Shown here piece after piece: positions 18,163 through 27,460 of a DNA stretch of 52,061 bases (positions are counted from its first letter, which is position 1; each line of letters starts with the position of its first letter). The translations under genes and the position numbers were made by a program. The notes beneath the pieces are model-generated. The model searched no databases and was not told the origin of the DNA. It was given only the letters and a program-made list of their open reading frames with translations. This DNA comes from an uncultured OM182 clade bacterium (GTDB taxonomy: Bacteria; Pseudomonadota; Gammaproteobacteria; Pseudomonadales; Azotimanducaceae). The DNA is taken from NCBI GenBank assembly GCA_902567095.1, contig CACFLG010000008.1, positions 1 through 52,061 of the forward strand, in the 5' to 3' direction.

Positions 18163-19747
18163 TGATTCGCCCGTCTCCAGATTCCTCATCAGTCTTGTCG
18201 AACGAAAAACAGGGCTCCAAGATTCATTATTCAGCGATTACGCAAATATCCTGTTTCGAAGGGCCTTTGATCACCATTCATGTATATCTTTAGCGGGCAA
18301 GAAAGACGACGAGAAGAAATTGCTTAGCCACCCAGCGGTAGGCGGCCCAACCGATAAATGTCCTTTTATTATCTTTAACAACAAACTTTATTTTAACAAG
18401 CATTTCCAACTTGAGCGAGAAGTCGCGAGCATGCTTTTTAATCGCGCCGAACAGCATGGTACTGGGGTACACCTTGAACTCAAAGACTCTCTCCGTATAG
18501 TATTTGGAGAGAGTTTTTCTAAACAAAAACTCGCAGCTTTCATGGCAATGACTCAAAAACTGACGGTAATCTCTGGAGGTCCCGGAACAGGGAAGACAAC
18601 AACGGTTGTAAATATTCTTGATTTAATCAACCGGCTAGAGCCTGGTGCTCGGGTTAGCGTCGCCGCGCCAACAGGGAAAGCAGCAAGACGTCTTCAAGAA
18701 GCCATCAACAAATCTGAGTTACAAAATATTATTTCCTCGGAAGTATCTACCATTCACCGTTTGCTGGGAGCGACAATAAGTAGAAAAGAGTGGAAATTTG
18801 GGAAAGGAAATAAACTCGCGGCGGATATCATGATGATCGACGAAGCCTCAATGCTCGATTTGAATTTAATATATCGCCTGTTAAATGCAATAGACAATCA
18901 AACCAGACTCATACTCGTTGGAGATCCGCAACAACTTCCTTCTGTAGAGGCGGGAAGTGTTCTCTCGGATCTCTGCTCGAAGGGCGAGAGTTTTTCAGAG
19001 GACTTTAGAAAAATAGCCCAGCCATTTGTCGGAGAAATTGGTATTACGAAAAGTTCAATTTTTCAGGACACCGTATGCAATCTTGAAAATGTTTATCGAT
19101 TCAAACCTGAAAGCGGTATCGGGAAGCTGGCAAAGGAGCTTAGAACAAGATCAAAAAATAACGTCATCATCGACGATAAAGTTATCTTTCAGTTCTCCGA
19201 CAAAAAAGCTTTATCTAGCTTAATTAGAAACTATTCAGAAAAAAATCTAGATATTTTCTCATCCAATGAGAAAAAAGAATTTAGTTGCGAGGAAAATCCC
19301 AACACCTCAGTAATTATTTGCAGCCGCAGAAGAGGGACAATGGGTTCGGTGCAAATAAACCAAGAGATAGAGTGGCTCTTAGAAGAGAAAGGTTTAAAAG
19401 AATCAGGCAACGCTTTTTATCATGGCAGGCCTATCATTATAACTGAAAACGACTACAGGCTTGGACTATTTAATGGAGACACTGGGATTTGCCTTGAAGA
19501 CAAAGCCAGTGGAACTTTTTTTGTGAAGTTCGATGGGCTCAAACAAAAAGTAGCGGAAATACAACTTCCATCTCACGAATCATCGTTCGCAATCACCGTG
19601 CATAAATCACAAGGATCGGAGTTCGACCATGTACTTTTCATATTGGGTTTGATAGACGATGACACCGACAATCCAAATCTTATTAATCGTGAGCTTGTTT
19701 ACACCGCAATCACTAGGGCCAAAAACCATTACTATTTTCTCCGATAA
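18152..19747 (+). CDS. recD: Exodeoxyribonuclease V alpha subunit RecD
   Basis: The 531-aa 5'-3' helicase subunit of RecBCD, shorter than E. coli RecD (608 aa). Walker A is SGGPGTGKTTT (about 141-151) and Walker B MMIDEASML (about 227-235). GDPQQLPSVEAGSVL follows, then VHKSQGSEFDHVL (about 484) and LVYTAITRAKNHY (about 514-526). All superfamily-1B motifs look intact. The ATG start lies inside the end of recB. The run ends here, because the downstream acyltransferase is about 100 bases away. Confidence 0.95.
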   Translation: MRSDDSPVSRFLISLVERKTGLQDSLFSDYANILFRRAFDHHSCISLAGKKDDEKKLLSHPAVGGPTDKCPFIIFNNKLYFNKHFQLEREVASMLFNRAEQHGTGVHLELKDSLRIVFGESFSKQKLAAFMAMTQKLTVISGGPGTGKTTTVVNILDLINRLEPGARVSVAAPTGKAARRLQEAINKSELQNIISSEVSTIHRLLGATISRKEWKFGKGNKLAADIMMIDEASMLDLNLIYRLLNAIDNQTRLILVGDPQQLPSVEAGSVLSDLCSKGESFSEDFRKIAQPFVGEIGITKSSIFQDTVCNLENVYRFKPESGIGKLAKELRTRSKNNVIIDDKVIFQFSDKKALSSLIRNYSEKNLDIFSSNEKKEFSCEENPNTSVIICSRRRGTMGSVQINQEIEWLLEEKGLKESGNAFYHGRPIIITENDYRLGLFNGDTGICLEDKASGTFFVKFDGLKQKVAEIQLPSHESSFAITVHKSQGSEFDHVLFILGLIDDDTDNPNLINRELVYTAITRAKNHYYFLR

Positions 19748-19848
19748 AAAAACATGGGAAACAGCCACGTCCAGATCTTCGAATAGAATCAGTGGTATGC
19801 TAGAACACGTCATTGATTTAAAAAGCCAAAAAAAGTTGCGGGAGACAC

Positions 19849-20682
19849 ATGGCACTAAACAACCCGATTAAGCTAATCTGGTTTAATTCTGTTAGCTTTT
19901 TATCAGTGATTGTGGTGATCATAAATCTGGGATTTTGGATGTTTCCGATATTTTTTCTTGCTGCGTTAAAAAAAATTCTGAATAAAAATAATAAAGCAAG
20001 AGAGGTAATAATAAGTTACATAGAATTCATTTACATTGCGGCGGCAAAGCTTAATAGCTTTTGGGTTAAAAAAATACTGAGAATCAACTTAAGTATTGAA
20101 GGCCATATGCCCGCGCATTCGGCACCGATAGTAGTAGCAAATCATCAAACCTGGTTCGATATACCCATTTTACAGGGACTAATATGTGACAGTGGAACCA
20201 TCGCAAAATTTCTCATAAAACGCGAACTCGCTTGGTTGCCGATAGTTGGCTGGTTATGCTTCGCGTTGGGATTTCCTAGACTATATCGAGGGAAGGGAGC
20301 TAGATCTCGAGATCAAGATCTCTCGTCAATACAATCTGTCTCAGCTGAGTTAAGCGAGGAACCCGGAGCTCTTCTGATTTTCGCGGAAGGAACCCGCTAT
20401 ACCGAGACAAAATACAAAAAGCAGAAATCTCCTTACAAAGGCCTCCTTAAACCGAAAACTGGAGGCTTGGAGATAGCCCTGAAAACTGTGCTGCCAGACA
20501 CCCCAGTGGTTGATATAACCATTAAATACCTTGACGAGGACACTAACTTCTGGAGATGGCTATCTGGCTCGAAAAACGATATTGCGATTACGATTAAAGA
20601 ATTCAGAGCAGAAGAAATTATAAGCACTAAATTATGGCTAGATGAGCGCTGGAGGCATAAAGAACAACTTCTAAGGCTCTGA
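19849..20682 (+). CDS. 1-acyl-sn-glycerol-3-phosphate acyltransferase-family protein (YihG-like)
   Basis: A 277-aa PlsC-fold acyltransferase. An N-terminal membrane anchor spans about residues 18-42. The catalytic motif is N98-H99-Q-T-W-F-D104 (H-x4-D), and the substrate-binding EGTR motif is at 180-183 in FAEGTRYTE. The segment after it (KSPYKGLLKPKTGG) resembles the YihG/LCLAT-type subgroup more than housekeeping PlsC. It transfers an acyl chain to lysophosphatidic acid or a related lysophospholipid at the inner membrane. GGGAGA before the ATG supports the start. Confidence 0.87.
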   Translation: MALNNPIKLIWFNSVSFLSVIVVIINLGFWMFPIFFLAALKKILNKNNKAREVIISYIEFIYIAAAKLNSFWVKKILRINLSIEGHMPAHSAPIVVANHQTWFDIPILQGLICDSGTIAKFLIKRELAWLPIVGWLCFALGFPRLYRGKGARSRDQDLSSIQSVSAELSEEPGALLIFAEGTRYTETKYKKQKSPYKGLLKPKTGGLEIALKTVLPDTPVVDITIKYLDEDTNFWRWLSGSKNDIAITIKEFRAEEIISTKLWLDERWRHKEQLLRL

Positions 20683-20978
20683 AAATCAATTTAGGAAACA
20701 ATTCTGTAGCGAACTTGAGCCCCCTTTTTGGTTGACAACATAAAGTGGAGAAGTTCTAGGATTTATAATAAATTTTTTTAAGATGGCTACCAATACAGAG
20801 CACTTTACAAATGATCGATTTCGGGATCGAAAATCTTTAGAACAAAGGCTTATTTTAAGCTAATCTAGGTTTGCAAAAATATAAAACATTGTGTTCAAAC
20901 AGGTTAATAAAGATTTTAAACTTACTTTACGGTTTAATGCATTTTTTTGGAGGATGTTTTTTCTAAAAGCAACAAGAC
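20683..20978. other. AT-rich intergenic region without a recognisable gene
   Basis: 296 bases between the acyltransferase and the MBL-fold gene. It is strongly AT-rich. Near its 3' end GGAGG (20949-20953) is followed immediately by a 13-codon ATG frame (20954-20992) that overlaps the start of the MBL gene out of frame. I see no tRNA-like or convincing hairpin structure. Confidence 0.5.
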
Positions 20979-21815
20979 ATGAAAATATCTAAAAAGCCGG
21001 TCACAAAGGTCCCCTTATCAACGAAAGGAGAACTCTCGATTTATTTTATTGGGTGCGGCTCGGCGTTTGCAAAGACACTAAAACAAAACAATATATTGGT
21101 AGCAAAAGGAGACAGAAATATCTTAATTGATTGCGGGGGCACCTGCTCTCAATCTCTTTTTGATGTTGGAGTTAACTTAAAAGATATAGATACCTATTTA
21201 ATCACGCATAGCCATGCGGACCATGTCGGAGGTTTGGAAGAGGCTCACTTATTGGGGAGGTATGTTTTAAAGACTAAACCAAAGATGGTAATCAACGAGA
21301 CATATGAGAAAATTTTATGGGAGCAAAGTCTTAGAGGAGGTGCGGAGCTTTCAGAGGAGACTCCCCTTGATTTTTCCGACCTCTGGGACGTGATAAGACC
21401 AACAAAATTGAAAGATTTTCCAAGAGAAACAGAAGAAGTTGATATAGGATCGCTAAACGTAAAAATGCCAAGAACTCTGCATTTCCCTGATAGTGCGAGG
21501 TCTTGGAAAGAGTGCGCCTGGAGCTGTGGAATTATTTTGGATAACAAAGTCTTCTTCACCTCCGATACTAGATTTGATCAAGATCTTATTCAACATTACG
21601 ACGAGCTCTTCGGTTTTGAAATAATTTTTCATGATTGTCAACTTTTTACAGGCGGAGTACACGCATCATTGGACGAGTTATGCGCTTTACCCAGGAGTTT
21701 GCGTGAAAAAATTGTACTTATGCATTATGGGGATGATTGGCAAAAATATTTGAAAAAAGCTAGTGATGCTGGCTTTCACTCTTGGGCTAAAGAAGGTCAC
21801 ACCTACACTTTTTAA
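20979..21815 (+). CDS. Metallo-beta-lactamase-fold hydrolase
   Basis: A 278-aa MBL-fold protein. The zinc motif is H77-S-H79-A-D81-H82 in THSHADHVGG, with later metal-ligand candidates in TLHFPDS, the Asp of TSDTRFD, FHDCQLF and VLMHYGDDW. The overall pattern resembles the RNase Z/phosphodiesterase-like branch rather than antibiotic-hydrolysing lactamases, but the substrate is not clear. The start is uncertain: the only good Shine-Dalgarno (GGAGG at 20949) is 25 bases upstream of ATG 20979, directly abutting another ATG in a different frame. No in-frame upstream start exists because of a TAA at 20964-20966. It is monocistronic. Confidence 0.8.
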   Translation: MKISKKPVTKVPLSTKGELSIYFIGCGSAFAKTLKQNNILVAKGDRNILIDCGGTCSQSLFDVGVNLKDIDTYLITHSHADHVGGLEEAHLLGRYVLKTKPKMVINETYEKILWEQSLRGGAELSEETPLDFSDLWDVIRPTKLKDFPRETEEVDIGSLNVKMPRTLHFPDSARSWKECAWSCGIILDNKVFFTSDTRFDQDLIQHYDELFGFEIIFHDCQLFTGGVHASLDELCALPRSLREKIVLMHYGDDWQKYLKKASDAGFHSWAKEGHTYTF

Positions 21816-21895
21816 TGGCTGCTAACAAGTTGAAGTTAATCTCTCGATTATGATTAACTCTCCTCTTAATTTTTAACCGTTTGGGAATCTTCAAT

Positions 21896-22786
21896 ATGGG
21901 AATGTTAGATGGAAAGGTGGCTTTGGTAACAGGCGCCGGAGGGGGGTTAGGTGAAACACACGCTCTGCTGTTAGCAAAAGAAGGAGCTTCAGTAGTCGTC
22001 AACGATCTTGGTGGGGCCCGAGATGGGTCAGGCGAAAGCTCAGGGATGGCAGATCAAGTCGTAAAAAAAATCCAAGACCTGGGCGGAAGCGCGGTAGCCG
22101 ATTACGGAAACGTTACCAATGAAGAAGATGTCAAAGCAATGATTCAGCTTGCTGTAGCAGAATTTGGGAAACTTGATTTCTTAATAGCAAATGCGGGAAT
22201 ACTTCGAGACAAATCGTTTAAGAACATGGAAAACGAAAATTGGGATTTAGTGGTTGAGGTTCACCTAAGGGGCACTTACCTAACAGTCAAACATGCATAT
22301 AACCAAATGTTAGCTCAGGATCACGGAGGAAGTATCGTCGTCACTTCATCTACTTCTGGCTTGCTAGGAAACTTCGGTCAAACTAACTATGGGGCCGCGA
22401 AAGCTGGTATCGCTGGATTTGCTCGGTGTCTTTTCCAAGAGGGTCTCAAGTACGGAATTAGAGTCAACACTTTGGCCCCAGCAGCATGGTCGCGACTAAC
22501 GGCAGACATATTTCCAGAGGGACAAAATATGGAAGAACTATTATCGCCCGACAAAGTATCTCCTCTCGTAGTCTGGCTCGGTTCTGACGACGCTAAAGAG
22601 GTAACAGGGCGACAGTTTCTTGTAGCCGGAAATAGCGTCCAACTGATATCTTGGCAAGCGCAAGAGATTGCAATCAAAGATAATACAGAGGAGCCTTGGT
22701 CTGTAGCTGAGATTGGAGAGAAAGTCAGCGAGAATTTCGATAAATGGCCCAAGGGTATACAGCCGACAAAGAGAACCTTTGAATAA
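21896..22786 (+). CDS. SDR-family 3-hydroxyacyl-CoA dehydrogenase-like oxidoreductase
   Basis: A short-chain dehydrogenase of about 296 aa. The cofactor loop is GAGGGLGE (13-20 from the chosen start), followed by VVNDLGGARDG, typical of the dehydrogenase domain of multifunctional enzyme 2/17-beta-HSD type 4. NAGILRDKSF, the catalytic Ser region VVTSSTSG and Y-x3-K in NYGAAKAG are present. Such enzymes oxidise 3-hydroxyacyl-CoA with NAD in beta-oxidation-like routes. The frame opens with TTG at 21881, but ATG 21896 is favoured because GGGA sits about nine bases before it. An enoyl-CoA hydratase follows 43 bases downstream, consistent with a shared pathway. Confidence 0.87.
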   Translation: MGMLDGKVALVTGAGGGLGETHALLLAKEGASVVVNDLGGARDGSGESSGMADQVVKKIQDLGGSAVADYGNVTNEEDVKAMIQLAVAEFGKLDFLIANAGILRDKSFKNMENENWDLVVEVHLRGTYLTVKHAYNQMLAQDHGGSIVVTSSTSGLLGNFGQTNYGAAKAGIAGFARCLFQEGLKYGIRVNTLAPAAWSRLTADIFPEGQNMEELLSPDKVSPLVVWLGSDDAKEVTGRQFLVAGNSVQLISWQAQEIAIKDNTEEPWSVAEIGEKVSENFDKWPKGIQPTKRTFE

Positions 22787-22829
22787 CATCTTTGAATTAA
22801 AACGTAATAAAGAGGATTGGAGAATTTTA

Positions 22830-23621
22830 ATGAAAGAGCAATATGGAGATGTTTCAGTAACGAAACTAGAAGGAAACGTGGCTCAATGCGAGATCAGAAG
22901 ACCGCCAAATAACTTCTTTGATCACCAGTTGATTATGGACCTAGCAGATTGCTTTGAAGATATAGACGAGGAACAAGCCATCCGTTCAATTGTTTTGTGT
23001 GCCGAAGGAAAACATTTCTGCGCTGGCGCAAACTTCTCATCCTCAGAAAAATCTGCCGAGCTAGAAACACGAACAGAGAGCGACAGAAATCCTCTATATG
23101 ACGAGGCCGTGAGGCTTTTTAGATGCAGGAAACCGGTGGTAGCAGCGATCCAAGGAGCCGCTGTTGGAGGAGGTTTTGGTCTGGCGTTAATGGCAGATTT
23201 CAGAGTGGTTTGCCCAGCGACGCGAATGACGGCCAATTTTGTGAAACTGGGCTTCACACCTGGTTTTGGATTAACTCATACACTTGAGAGAATTGTTGGT
23301 GCGCAAAAAGCAAATCTACTTTTCATGACTGGCCGACGAGTTAACGGAGAAACGGCTTATGGGTGGGGTCTAGGCGATGTATTCACTGACAACGAGACGG
23401 TTCGTTCATCCGCGGTTGAGCTGGCTACAGAAATCGCAGAAAATGCACCGCTCGCACTAATGTCCATGCGGGAACAAATGAGACCTGGCCTGGCTGAGGC
23501 GGTTAACGACGTAACCACCATTGAGAGCAGAGAGCAAAAATGGCTCCAAGGGACCAATGATCATAAGGAAGGAGTGCAAGCTGTTTCGGAGAAAAGGCCT
23601 GGAAGATTTACCGGCTCGTAA
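22830..23621 (+). CDS. Enoyl-CoA hydratase/isomerase family protein
   Basis: A crotonase-fold protein of about 263 aa. Oxyanion-hole segments are EGKHFCAGANFSS and QGAAVGGGFGLALMADFRV. KLGFTPGFGLTHTLERIVG follows at the usual active-site position, with Phe/Thr rather than the canonical Glu/Pro pattern, so true hydratase activity is uncertain. The frame extends upstream to 22713 inside the SDR gene. ATG 22830, with GGAG about eight bases before it, gives the normal family length and is preferred. It is probably cotranscribed with the SDR. Confidence 0.87.
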   Translation: MKEQYGDVSVTKLEGNVAQCEIRRPPNNFFDHQLIMDLADCFEDIDEEQAIRSIVLCAEGKHFCAGANFSSSEKSAELETRTESDRNPLYDEAVRLFRCRKPVVAAIQGAAVGGGFGLALMADFRVVCPATRMTANFVKLGFTPGFGLTHTLERIVGAQKANLLFMTGRRVNGETAYGWGLGDVFTDNETVRSSAVELATEIAENAPLALMSMREQMRPGLAEAVNDVTTIESREQKWLQGTNDHKEGVQAVSEKRPGRFTGS

Positions 23622-23650
23622 TTTTTTCGTTTATTGAAGACTCGGATATT

Positions 23651-24661
23651 TTATAAAGAATCAACCAGATCATAAAGCTTAGATCGTAAAGAGGCTGCCT
23701 CGAGATCTGGAGTTCTGCCCAGCCGCAAAACAATAGTGTCTTTATTTGGATCTAGCAAAAGAGTCTGTCCTTCAAAACCGCTAGCGTAAAATTGTGTAAG
23801 ATCGTTTGGATTAATCCACCAATGCGCCCCATAGCATTGTTTCTCATCTTTAAAACTAGGAGTTCGGCCATAATCTATCCAATCTTTCGAGAGGATTTGT
23901 CTGTTTTCCCAGACTCCCCCTCGAAGATAAAGCAAACCAAATCTGGCAAAATCCTGGGGGATTGCCATGAGGAACGAAGACCCAATAAAAGTCCCACTCG
24001 CATCAAATTTAGGTGTCGCCGTTCTTATTCCAATGGGCTCAAAAAGGCGCTTATTCATATATTTAATCATCCCATTTGCACCATCCCCCACTATTCTCTT
24101 CAAGACCCTGCATATAATATTTGTTGACCCACTAGAATAGCTCCAAAACTTCCCGGGGCTATTCAAAAGTGGTTGATTAGCCGCAAAAGCTCCTGTGTCA
24201 TGACGGCCTTCGAACATAAGCATGCTGATAACGTCCGAAGAGCTCTGGCCAACGTAGTCTTCATTGAATTGGAGACCACCAGACATCTTCAACAAATGGT
24301 CTATCGTGATTTTTGATCTTGAGTCCTCCGACCATTCTGATAATGACAGTGGTTCATAAATATCTAACTTCCCGTCAGCTACCAACGCACCAACTAAAGC
24401 ATGGGTAATACTCTTAGCAATGGACCACGAGTATTGAAGATAAAATGAATTAGAGCCGTAACCATATTTTTCGAAAACTAGCTCTCCTTCTTTGACGATC
24501 AACAGAGCATAGGTATAACCAAATTGACTTGTCGGATTAAAAAGGCTATCGATAATGCGCTGAAAATCATCTGGTTTTTGGGGATTCGGATCTTTTCTTG
24601 ACCAACTCTCGGTTGGCCAAGGAGCGGTACGGGGCTGAGCAGGCAATCTTACTAATTCCAT
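23651..24661 (-). CDS. Serine hydrolase, beta-lactamase class C/esterase-like
   Basis: A 336-aa penicillin-binding-protein-fold hydrolase. The nucleophile motif is S80-I-A-K83 (S-x-x-K). A YSSGS stretch lies near the second catalytic tyrosine, and the C-terminal sheet contains ASGFEGQTLLLDP. There is no signal peptide, which argues for a cytoplasmic esterase/amidase or EstB-like function rather than a periplasmic lactamase. A TTG upstream extends the frame by seven residues; ATG 24661 is preferred, although no clear ribosome-binding site precedes it. It stands between two plus-strand catabolic gene groups and is transcribed against them. Confidence 0.85.
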   Translation of the reverse strand: MELVRLPAQPRTAPWPTESWSRKDPNPQKPDDFQRIIDSLFNPTSQFGYTYALLIVKEGELVFEKYGYGSNSFYLQYSWSIAKSITHALVGALVADGKLDIYEPLSLSEWSEDSRSKITIDHLLKMSGGLQFNEDYVGQSSSDVISMLMFEGRHDTGAFAANQPLLNSPGKFWSYSSGSTNIICRVLKRIVGDGANGMIKYMNKRLFEPIGIRTATPKFDASGTFIGSSFLMAIPQDFARFGLLYLRGGVWENRQILSKDWIDYGRTPSFKDEKQCYGAHWWINPNDLTQFYASGFEGQTLLLDPNKDTIVLRLGRTPDLEAASLRSKLYDLVDSL

Positions 24662-24849
24662 TTTTTTAATCTTAAAAAGCAATCATGCTTAAGCTATCAG
24701 AAAAAACAGTCCTTTGACTTTAAGTTTTTAGAAAAAATGCTCAAATAAGATATTACCGAGAGAATCAGAGAATTAACAACTTACTCTTACATCTAAAATA
24801 GTTCTGGTTTAGCATCTCTTGAGAGAGATTCAATGAATGAGGAATAAAA

Positions 24850-25197
24850 ATGATTATTGTTGTAGCTGCATTAGGATTTGAAACAGAAGAAAAAAGAGAT
24901 CGCGCAGTCGAGTTGACGAGGGACGTTCAACTAGCAACGCGAGAAGAAGAAGAGGGATGTCATGACTACTGCTTCGCTCCAGATCCATCAATACCAACAA
25001 GAATCCAAGTCTATGAGCTCTGGGAAAACAGCGAGACCCTTGCAGCACATTTTGATCACCCGAACTACGCTAAAATGGCTGAACTTCTCAGGGACTCTGG
25101 TCTTACCGAAAGCGTTAATCAGGCTTACCTGGTTGAAAAAGGTGAGCCTGTTTATGGACCAAATGGAGAGAAAAAAACTTCCTTTTTTAAAGATTAG
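24850..25197 (+). CDS. Antibiotic biosynthesis monooxygenase (ABM)-domain protein
   Basis: A 115-aa ferredoxin-like-fold protein. The hallmarks are a beta strand at the N-terminus (IIVVAALGF), a helix with TREEEEGCHDYCFAPDP, then RIQVYELWENSETLAAHFDHPNY, the conserved W/H segment of ABM proteins. Such small cofactorless proteins oxidise quinols or aromatic substrates, or act as heme/aromatic-binding accessory proteins. GAGG precedes the ATG. It is 11 bases upstream of the amidohydrolase, so the two are very likely cotranscribed and the product probably acts on an intermediate of the same pathway. Confidence 0.82.
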   Translation: MIIVVAALGFETEEKRDRAVELTRDVQLATREEEEGCHDYCFAPDPSIPTRIQVYELWENSETLAAHFDHPNYAKMAELLRDSGLTESVNQAYLVEKGEPVYGPNGEKKTSFFKD

Positions 25198-25208
25198 AAG
25201 AGCCTACT

Positions 25209-26183
25209 ATGAGCAAGGTAATTGACCTTCATGCGCACACGGTTTTCGAAGAAGTGTTTGGAATTGCTGGAAAGTATGGTCCAGAGCTGCTGACCGACAA
25301 AGACGGGTTAAGTTTCTTTAGGGTAGGAGACTACCAGCTAAAACCGATCAATTATCGGAACACCGTTTTCATGGATGTTGACCTGCGCTTGGAAAGAATG
25401 GAGCAAGATGGAATCGATGTGCAAATGCTTTCACCAAACCCACTAACCATGTTTCACCACATTCCTGCAAAAACAGCGATAAAATTTTGCCAGATCCAGA
25501 ATGACACCATGGCAAAGGTCGTGAGCAAACATCCTAGCAGGCTACTGGGATCTGCAGCGTTGCCCATGCAAGACGTAAATGCTGCAATCAAGGAACTAGA
25601 TCGGGCGATAAATGAACTGGGACTAGTAGCCGCGTATACGGGAACACATTATCCCTTTGGCATTGACGACCCTATTCTTGATGATTTTTATTCCGCATTA
25701 GTTGAGATGAATGTGCCACTTTTTTTGCATCCTGCATCATCAGGAGGAGACAAAGGACCCGATGATTCGAGACTCGACAGGTTCAACTTAACTATTTTGC
25801 TTGGGTATCCGTATGAAGAAATGCTTGCATGCGCTACCCTCCTTTTTGGAGGAGTGCTAGAAAGACACCCTAATTTAGACATCTGTATCTCGCATGGCGG
25901 AGGTGGGCTTCCATATCTTTTCGATAGATTTGTGGGCATGACAAAATTTGGTAACTGGATACCCGACTCAATAAGAGAACATGGATTTAGTCACATGCTA
26001 CAAAAACTTTGGTTCGACGCCCACGTCGACGGTGAGACTGCTCATAATCGTCTCGTCGAAGTCGTGGGAAATAATCGGTTAGTCTATGGCACCAATTTTG
26101 GTGGTTGGGATACTCCGTCCGCTGCTGACGAATTTGCAGCGAGCCTAACCCCGAATGCTGAGGCGCTTTTGAGACTGAACTAG
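25209..26183 (+). CDS. Amidohydrolase-2 family (ACMSD-like) hydrolase/decarboxylase
   Basis: A 324-aa TIM-barrel amidohydrolase related to aminocarboxymuconate semialdehyde decarboxylase. Metal-ligand motif H8-A-H10 opens the protein. FLHPASSGG supplies the third His, and CISHGGGGLPYLFDR supplies the substrate-region His. The last conserved position, normally Asp in G[ST]D[FY]P, is Asn296 here (YGTNFGGWDTP), with an Asp five residues later. Such enzymes decarboxylate or hydrolyse aromatic and cyclic acids. An AGAAGAG ribosome-binding site precedes the ATG. It lies between ABM (11 bases upstream) and the next amidohydrolase (9 bases downstream), in one operon. Confidence 0.87.
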   Translation: MSKVIDLHAHTVFEEVFGIAGKYGPELLTDKDGLSFFRVGDYQLKPINYRNTVFMDVDLRLERMEQDGIDVQMLSPNPLTMFHHIPAKTAIKFCQIQNDTMAKVVSKHPSRLLGSAALPMQDVNAAIKELDRAINELGLVAAYTGTHYPFGIDDPILDDFYSALVEMNVPLFLHPASSGGDKGPDDSRLDRFNLTILLGYPYEEMLACATLLFGGVLERHPNLDICISHGGGGLPYLFDRFVGMTKFGNWIPDSIREHGFSHMLQKLWFDAHVDGETAHNRLVEVVGNNRLVYGTNFGGWDTPSAADEFAASLTPNAEALLRLN

Positions 26184-26192
26184 GAGAAGGTA

Positions 26193-27443
26193 ATGGATTA
26201 TTTACTGAAGAATCTGAAGCTGTTCGCTGGAACTGACAATAGTTCTCTTGAGAATTCAGCAATATGGATAACCAGCAACAGAGTAAGGTTCGCGGGTAAA
26301 GCGGCCGAACTACCCGAGTTGCCGCGAGATACGATCGAAAAAGATCTTGAAGGGAAATTCGTCATGCCTGGAATGACTGAAACTCATGCACACCTTTCTT
26401 TTGCCGACGCCAGTCCATTTGCAATTGGCGAAACTCTGGTCGAAGAGGCTACATTGACTGCAGTCAGAAACGCCAGACTTATGCTGGGATCCGGATTTAC
26501 TTCAGCGGTAAGTTTCGGATCAACCTACAAAATCGACGTTGCGCTTCGTGAAGCCATTTTGCAAGGCACAGTGATTGGACCAAGGTTGCTTGCTGCGGGA
26601 AGGGATTTGGGAGCCACCGCAAGCAATGTCGACTCAGGAGGAGGCTTAAGTCAGATCGCAGACGGTCCTTGGGCGCTAAGAAAAGCAGTCAGAGAGCAAA
26701 GGAAAATTGGGGTAGATGTTGTAAAGATATTTATCGATGGAGAGGCAATAAATAAACAGAACCCGCCCGGTGAACTATCTTTTACAGATGAAGAAGTATT
26801 GGCAACGGTCGAAGAAGCTCACAGAAGAAAGATGCGTGTTGCGTGTCACGCTAGGTCCGCAGCAGCGGTGAAGCAAGCTGTCAAAGCAGGGGTAGATTTT
26901 ATTGGTCACGCGAACTACTTAGACCAAGAAGCAGTAGATATGCTTCACGAGAAAAAAGACAATATCTTTGTAGGGCCAGCTATTGCATGGGAGGTGTCAT
27001 ATTTAGAGAAATGTGAGTCTATCGGAGTGACAAAAGAAACAGTGATAGCTCAAGGTTACCAGAAAGAAATTGACGCGACGATTGAAACGGTCGCGAAGCT
27101 CCGTGAAGCGGATATCAAGTTAGTCGTCGGAGGAGATTATGGGATCTCCATCGCGCCTCATGGGACCTACGCAAAAGATCTTGAATACTTTGTTGATTTG
27201 TTTGGGATGAGCAACGCAGAAGCAATCCTCTGCGCAACTAAAAACGGCGGATTGGCATTCGACCCCTATGGAAGTGTGGGGACGATTGAAGAAGGATCAC
27301 TTGCAGATCTGGTGATCGTAGATGGGGATCCTCTTGATGATATTCGAGTGCTTCAAGATCATTCAAAATTGCAGATTATGAAAGACGGTGTCCTCTACCA
27401 AGATCTAACAAATACAAACCCATATTTAGTTGTAGATTGTTAA
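26193..27443 (+). CDS. Amidohydrolase-1 family metal-dependent hydrolase (imidazolonepropionase/prolidase-like)
   Basis: A 416-aa two-domain amidohydrolase. The H65-A-H67 metal motif is in MPGMTETHAHLSF. A probable carbamylated Lys is in DVVKIFIDG, further His ligands are in RVACHARS and DFIGHANYL, and the terminal Asp is in VVGGDYGI. The C-terminal beta-sandwich resumes with GSLADLVIVDGDPL. The family includes cyclic amidases, Xaa-Pro dipeptidases and related hydrolases. TAGGAGAAGG just before the ATG supports the start. It shares an operon with the ACMSD-like gene, and its last bases reach the leader of the acyl-CoA ligase. Confidence 0.87.
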   Translation: MDYLLKNLKLFAGTDNSSLENSAIWITSNRVRFAGKAAELPELPRDTIEKDLEGKFVMPGMTETHAHLSFADASPFAIGETLVEEATLTAVRNARLMLGSGFTSAVSFGSTYKIDVALREAILQGTVIGPRLLAAGRDLGATASNVDSGGGLSQIADGPWALRKAVREQRKIGVDVVKIFIDGEAINKQNPPGELSFTDEEVLATVEEAHRRKMRVACHARSAAAVKQAVKAGVDFIGHANYLDQEAVDMLHEKKDNIFVGPAIAWEVSYLEKCESIGVTKETVIAQGYQKEIDATIETVAKLREADIKLVVGGDYGISIAPHGTYAKDLEYFVDLFGMSNAEAILCATKNGGLAFDPYGSVGTIEEGSLADLVIVDGDPLDDIRVLQDHSKLQIMKDGVLYQDLTNTNPYLVVDC

Positions 27444-27460
27444 ATAAGCGGGAGAAAAAC

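Noticed and set aside
11544-19747. recCBD run as a novel anti-phage nuclease system
   Set aside because: All three proteins carry standard RecB, RecC and RecD landmarks and near-standard lengths, so this is the housekeeping recombination complex.
22387-22752. 121-aa minus-strand frame inside the SDR gene
   Set aside because: Antisense shadow of a clearly recognised SDR; no initiation signal or recognisable motif.
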